Shown here: positions 61,261-64,000 of the stretch, one piece after another
How positions within the stretch are numbered: position 1 is the first letter of the stretch
Layout of the letters: each line of letters starts with the position of its first letter
NCBI RefSeq assembly: GCF_001026905.1
Contig: NZ_LAQL01000007.1
Location: 62,001 to 126,000, forward strand
DNA from: Kiloniella spongiae
GTDB lineage: Bacteria > Pseudomonadota > Alphaproteobacteria > Kiloniellales > Kiloniellaceae
Direction: 5' to 3'
DNA: 64,000 bases
Position numbers and translations under genes: made by a program
Notes under the pieces: generated by a model
Databases searched by the model: none
What the model was told of the DNA's origin: nothing
The model's input: only the letters and a program-made list of their open reading frames with translations

Positions 61261-61860
61261 TTATGAAAAGGTACCTGCAAAAATAATATCATTGCTTGCA
61301 AGGCGTTGACTGGGGATTTCTCTTTCCTGTAATTCAGGCGCAAGAAAATCCGGAGTGATGTTTTTACCGATGGCAACGGCAATTTCTACTTTGTACCTTT
61401 CGGGCAGTTTAAACACCTGTTGTGCTTTATCGAAATAAACACCAGCCATAGCATGTGCTTTATATCCGCTGATAGAAGCCTGAAGAGCCAATTGTGCCCA
61501 GGCAGCACCGGTGTCAAAGCTATTGTAATTTGATGGACGATCGGGCTCCGTACCATTCCCAGAAATAATTTTGTCAGATATTACAAAAACCAGTGCCGAA
61601 GCATTTTGTGCCCAGCTTTTGTTGAAAGGATCGAGTAGATCCAACTGCGTATTCCAGTATTCATCGCCACGATGTGCATAAACAAAGCGCCAAGGTTGCA
61701 CATTAAATGCAGAAGGGGCCCATCTTGCGGCTTCCAGAATGATTTGAAGATCTTTGTTGGGGATCTTGCTGCTGTCAAAGGCCCGGGGGGACCATCTGTT
61801 GATGAATATTGGGTCGATTGGGTGGTTCGGTGTGCGGTGTGGAAGTGATGTATCTGGCAT
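61261..61860 (-). CDS. Nitroreductase family protein
   Basis: 199 residues. HPIDPIFINRWSPRAFDSSKI and EAARWAPSAFNVQPWRFVYAHRG are the FMN-phosphate-binding start (R-S-x-R-F and A-P-S-x-x-N-x-Q-P-W). SFDTGAAWAQLALQASISGYKAHAMAGVYFD matches the second flavin segment. It is a dimeric FMN-dependent NAD(P)H oxidoreductase that reduces nitro compounds, quinones or similar electrophiles. It is divergent from a MarR gene, and three operator-like repeats lie between them. Confidence 0.91.
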   Translation of the reverse strand: MPDTSLPHRTPNHPIDPIFINRWSPRAFDSSKIPNKDLQIILEAARWAPSAFNVQPWRFVYAHRGDEYWNTQLDLLDPFNKSWAQNASALVFVISDKIISGNGTEPDRPSNYNSFDTGAAWAQLALQASISGYKAHAMAGVYFDKAQQVFKLPERYKVEIAVAIGKNITPDFLAPELQEREIPSQRLASNDIIFAGTFS

Positions 61861-61946
61861 AACGCAATCCTTTACAGTCGATGGGCCTTTAGAGCTTATG
61901 TGGCCTTTACAATTTTGAGGGCGTCATGTATCTCTATCTGGGATAA

Positions 61947-61988
61947 TTTGATATAAGATATTTTGACGTCAAATAATTTGATATCAAA
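61947..61988. promoter_or_regulatory. Three MarR operator-like sites at 15-bp spacing
   Basis: Sites are TTTGATATAAGA (61947-61958, imperfect), TTTGACGTCAAA (61962-61973, perfect) and TTTGATATCAAA (61977-61988, perfect). Centres are exactly 15 bases apart. A further TTTGATA half-site (62004-62010) abuts the marR start. This is a convincing cluster for cooperative MarR binding. Confidence 0.7.
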
Positions 61989-62009
61989 ATAAATAAGGAT
62001 TGTTTTGAT

Positions 62010-62540
62010 ATGAGTCAAGACCCTAAAAAGGTGAATTCAAAAAAGGATACTTCTTCAGAGGCAGTAGAAGGCGGCCCGATGGAAGGAATTTTAACCCAAT
62101 GGCGTAGGGAAAGGCCTGATATCGATCCGGCGCCTATGGCTGTCTGCGGAGAAGTCTGGCGGGCAGGGGAAAAGCTACGTCAGGGGGTCTTGGATAATAT
62201 CGCGAGCTATAATTTGGACTTTGCTGGCATGGATGTGTTGTTTACACTGCGTCGTCAAGGGGAAGGAGAGACATTATCCCCCTCACTGTTGGCAAAAGAT
62301 ATGATGCTCTCGACATCTGCCATGACCAACCGGCTTGATCGCCTTGAGAAGCGCGGTCTTGTGGAGCGAATGATGGACCCAAATGACAGACGGGGACAGA
62401 TGGTTGCCTTAACCAGTGAAGGCTTTGATCTTGCTAATGAGGTGGTTGTGACGCATGTGGCACGGGAAGAAAAGATGCTGTCGAACCTGTCAGATCAAGA
62501 ACGACAGCAACTTCGAACATTATTGGAAAAAATAGTCTGA
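62010..62540 (+). CDS. MarR family transcriptional regulator
   Basis: 176 residues. The winged-helix core is LDFAGMDVLFTLRRQGEGET, LSPSLLAKDMMLSTSAMTNRLDRLEKRGLVERMMDPNDRRGQMVALT. The N-terminal 45 residues are polar and variable. MarR proteins repress efflux or detoxification genes and release DNA on binding phenolic compounds or on Cys oxidation. It is divergent from a nitroreductase gene with shared operators, so it probably senses a compound the nitroreductase acts on. AAGGA lies upstream of the ATG. Confidence 0.92.
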   Translation: MSQDPKKVNSKKDTSSEAVEGGPMEGILTQWRRERPDIDPAPMAVCGEVWRAGEKLRQGVLDNIASYNLDFAGMDVLFTLRRQGEGETLSPSLLAKDMMLSTSAMTNRLDRLEKRGLVERMMDPNDRRGQMVALTSEGFDLANEVVVTHVAREEKMLSNLSDQERQQLRTLLEKIV

Positions 62541-62572
62541 TTAATGCATTTAAAAGCGCTCAGACGTCATCG

Positions 62573-63568
62573 TTAGGCATGATAATAACCATTCGGTTTT
62601 AGCGGATCAGGCAAGTTTTCTTCATTAAGTGTTTCGAGCAGATTGACCTCAATACTATGGGACATTGTGGTCAGTGCCAGATCGTGTGCAGACGTGCCAA
62701 AAGGATCTTCCAATTCTTCACCCAAGGCGTCTAACCCGAAGAAGGTGTATGCGATTATTGCTGTTACAAAGGGTGTCATGATACCGATGGACGTAACGAG
62801 GCCAAAAGGAAGGCAGAAGCAATAGATATAGGCCGTTCTGTGAAGGAGGAGATTATAGGCAAAAGGGAGGGGTGTATTACGGATACGTTCACAAGCAGCG
62901 AGAATAAAAGATAATGATGTCAGGCGTTCTTCGAGATTACGTGCTGAGATTTCACTAATAAACTCTTTTTGAAGCATCTGCTGTAGCTCTTCGCCCATTA
63001 AATTTAAAATGAAATTGGGTTTGTGCCGTACTTTGTTAAGCCGATTGAGATCTTCTGCGGATAGGAATTGGTGAACATCATCGTTATAATCTGTGCCCCT
63101 GAGGTGATGCCGTAATGCATGTGAAAAGCTAATTGCGAGCTGAACAAATCGCTTTTGACGAGCTTTACATTGGAAAGTTATCTCATCGAATTCATTCGTG
63201 GTATTGAGGCGTGATTCATTATCTCCGATATCTTCTTCCGAAGTATCTTTTACCCATGCATATGTTTGAATCTGCCTTGCAAGAGAACGTGTATCTATAA
63301 TCAATTGTCCCCAAAGTTTTCTGGCTTCCCACCATCTTTCATAAGACGCGCGGTTCCTAAAGCCGAGAAAAATTGAAAGCGTAACGCCCAGCAAGATAAA
63401 GGGCGTTACAGTCAGGTTTGGTAGATAATTCAGGAAGTGACTGTGAGCCAAATAGGCAAACAAGCCTACCAAAGCTGAAAACAGGATTTGAGGCGCGATT
63501 GTTGGAACAACAGATCCTTTTAGAACGAAAAAGAGCTTAAACGCGTTGGGTTTATCCCGGATAATCAT
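62573..63568 (-). CDS. Bestrophin-like (RFP-TM/UPF0187) chloride channel family protein
   Basis: 331 residues, about four helices. The bestrophin core is recognised in VTPFILLGVTLSIFLGFRNRASYERWWEARKLWGQLI, where R-x-x-R-W-W is the family signature. HQFLSAEDLNRLNKVRHKPN and PFAYNLLLHRTAYIYCFCLPFGL follow, and the C-terminal acidic ELEDPFGTSAHDLAL is the conserved segment (EDPFG). Bacterial bestrophins form pentameric ion channels, some of them cation-selective. Its physiological role here is unknown. Stands alone. Confidence 0.93.
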   Translation of the reverse strand: MIIRDKPNAFKLFFVLKGSVVPTIAPQILFSALVGLFAYLAHSHFLNYLPNLTVTPFILLGVTLSIFLGFRNRASYERWWEARKLWGQLIIDTRSLARQIQTYAWVKDTSEEDIGDNESRLNTTNEFDEITFQCKARQKRFVQLAISFSHALRHHLRGTDYNDDVHQFLSAEDLNRLNKVRHKPNFILNLMGEELQQMLQKEFISEISARNLEERLTSLSFILAACERIRNTPLPFAYNLLLHRTAYIYCFCLPFGLVTSIGIMTPFVTAIIAYTFFGLDALGEELEDPFGTSAHDLALTTMSHSIEVNLLETLNEENLPDPLKPNGYYHA

Positions 63569-63736
63569 TAGGAAGCTTGCCTTGGATATAAGAAAGTTAT
63601 CCGCAAGATTTATGATAATGTGTGATCATGGCAATTCGTATATTTGGTATATGAATTTTGATATTTCGAACAGAAAAAATATGGGGCTAATTTTTGCGTA
63701 AAAATACGGCTCTTTCTTTTGATTGGCAGAATAAAA

Positions 63737-64000
63737 TTAGCGTTCTTTGTATCGTGAGTGTGCAGTGAAGAGTGTCCATTCAACAAGCTTCTTTGTCACT
63801 TTTCCCAAGCCTTCATCAAAGGCGGCAACGACAGAGTTCAGCTGATCAGATCGGGCTGGAATGTTTGCTTCAAAGCTCTGTGAGCCAATAATCGTTCGAC
63901 GAGGCATTTGTACGATCTTGGCATTGAGGACAACTCTGACTTCTGGAGTGTTTCCTAAATAGAGAGTTTGGAATTCACGAAGTTCTGTTTTTAAAATAAA
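63737..64000 (-). CDS. ABC-type transport auxiliary lipoprotein, C-terminal part
   Basis: Gene extends beyond the right edge; 87 residues and a TAA stop at 63739-63737 are present. FILKTELREFQTLYLGNT, VRVVLNAKIVQMPRRTIIG, SQSFEANIPARSDQLNSVVA and AAFDEGLGKVTKKLVEWTLF match the C-terminus of the ABC-type transport auxiliary lipoprotein family (PF03886, PqiC-related). Such lipoproteins work with MlaD/MCE-type transporters that move lipids between the membranes. The upstream part and partner genes are outside the window. Confidence 0.8.
   Translation of the reverse strand, partial: FILKTELREFQTLYLGNTPEVRVVLNAKIVQMPRRTIIGSQSFEANIPARSDQLNSVVAAFDEGLGKVTKKLVEWTLFTAHSRYKER

Noticed and set aside
1-64000. 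tRNA, rRNA, CRISPR arrays, prophage, toxin-antitoxin or defence islands
   Set aside because: None could be recognised; apart from the transposase remnant the window looks like stable chromosomal gene content.

Overview
The window is bacterial chromosomal DNA, densely packed with protein genes on both strands, and without rRNA, recognisable tRNA, CRISPR or intact mobile elements. Several traits point to an alphaproteobacterium, probably marine and free-living: an alphaproteobacterial-type LexA box (GTTC-N7-GTTC), FNR-type TTGAT-N4-ATCAA boxes, a PAS_5-family protein, a CysN-CysC fusion, a FadE/FadN-type beta-oxidation operon and ovothiol synthesis. The genus cannot be named from the sequence; Rhodospirillales/Kiloniellales/Sneathiellales-like groups would fit.

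Region 1 (1-11.2 kb): a peptidase pair (M20 peptidase plus gamma-glutamyltransferase), a Kef-type antiporter, an orphan solute-binding protein, a GNAT, a decayed IS1595-type transposase remnant, an AT-rich hybrid histidine kinase with a perfect FNR box upstream, ArfB ribosome rescue, a glutathione transferase and a PAS_5 protein. Region 2 (11.2-23.7 kb): an RhlE-like RNA helicase, a complete branched-chain-type ABC importer ending in an arylformamidase-like hydrolase, a coupled three-gene phospholipid cassette (CDP-alcohol phosphotransferase, CdsA, PlsC), a DCC protein, a second orphan binding protein, and a LysE exporter with its Lrp regulator. Region 3 (23.8-34.5 kb): ovothiol synthase OvoA with a divergent PLP dehydratase-like enzyme, a DM13 protein facing a TetR gene, DMT and BASS-type transporters, a radical SAM protein under a LexA box, DinB, GNAT and DUF983 proteins.

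Region 4 (34.1-43.5 kb): an Lrp regulator divergent from a roughly 1010-residue protein joining a choline-kinase-like kinase, an M23 peptidase domain and a class III PLP enzyme; then TetR, DMT, AraC, FMN reductase, GntR, and the convergent heptose genes gmhA and gmhB. Region 5 (43.6-58.6 kb): cysD-cysNC for sulfate activation, then a tightly overlapping fatty-acid operon (acyltransferase/pseudo-hydrolase fusion, FadD, thiolase, FadN-type bifunctional enzyme, FadE). It is followed by soluble transhydrogenase SthA, which has an FNR box placed at about -41.5 from a predicted start site. Together these genes activate fatty acids, oxidise them and rebalance NADH/NADPH. Region 6 (58.7-64 kb): OsmC/LysR, a DMT transporter, a nitroreductase/MarR divergent pair with three operator-like sites at 15-bp spacing, a bestrophin-like channel, and the C-terminal end of an ABC-transport auxiliary lipoprotein.

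All function calls come from reading the sequence and from family knowledge. No database search was run. Start codons were moved inward where a Shine-Dalgarno sequence or the family N-terminus argued for it, and each such case is stated.
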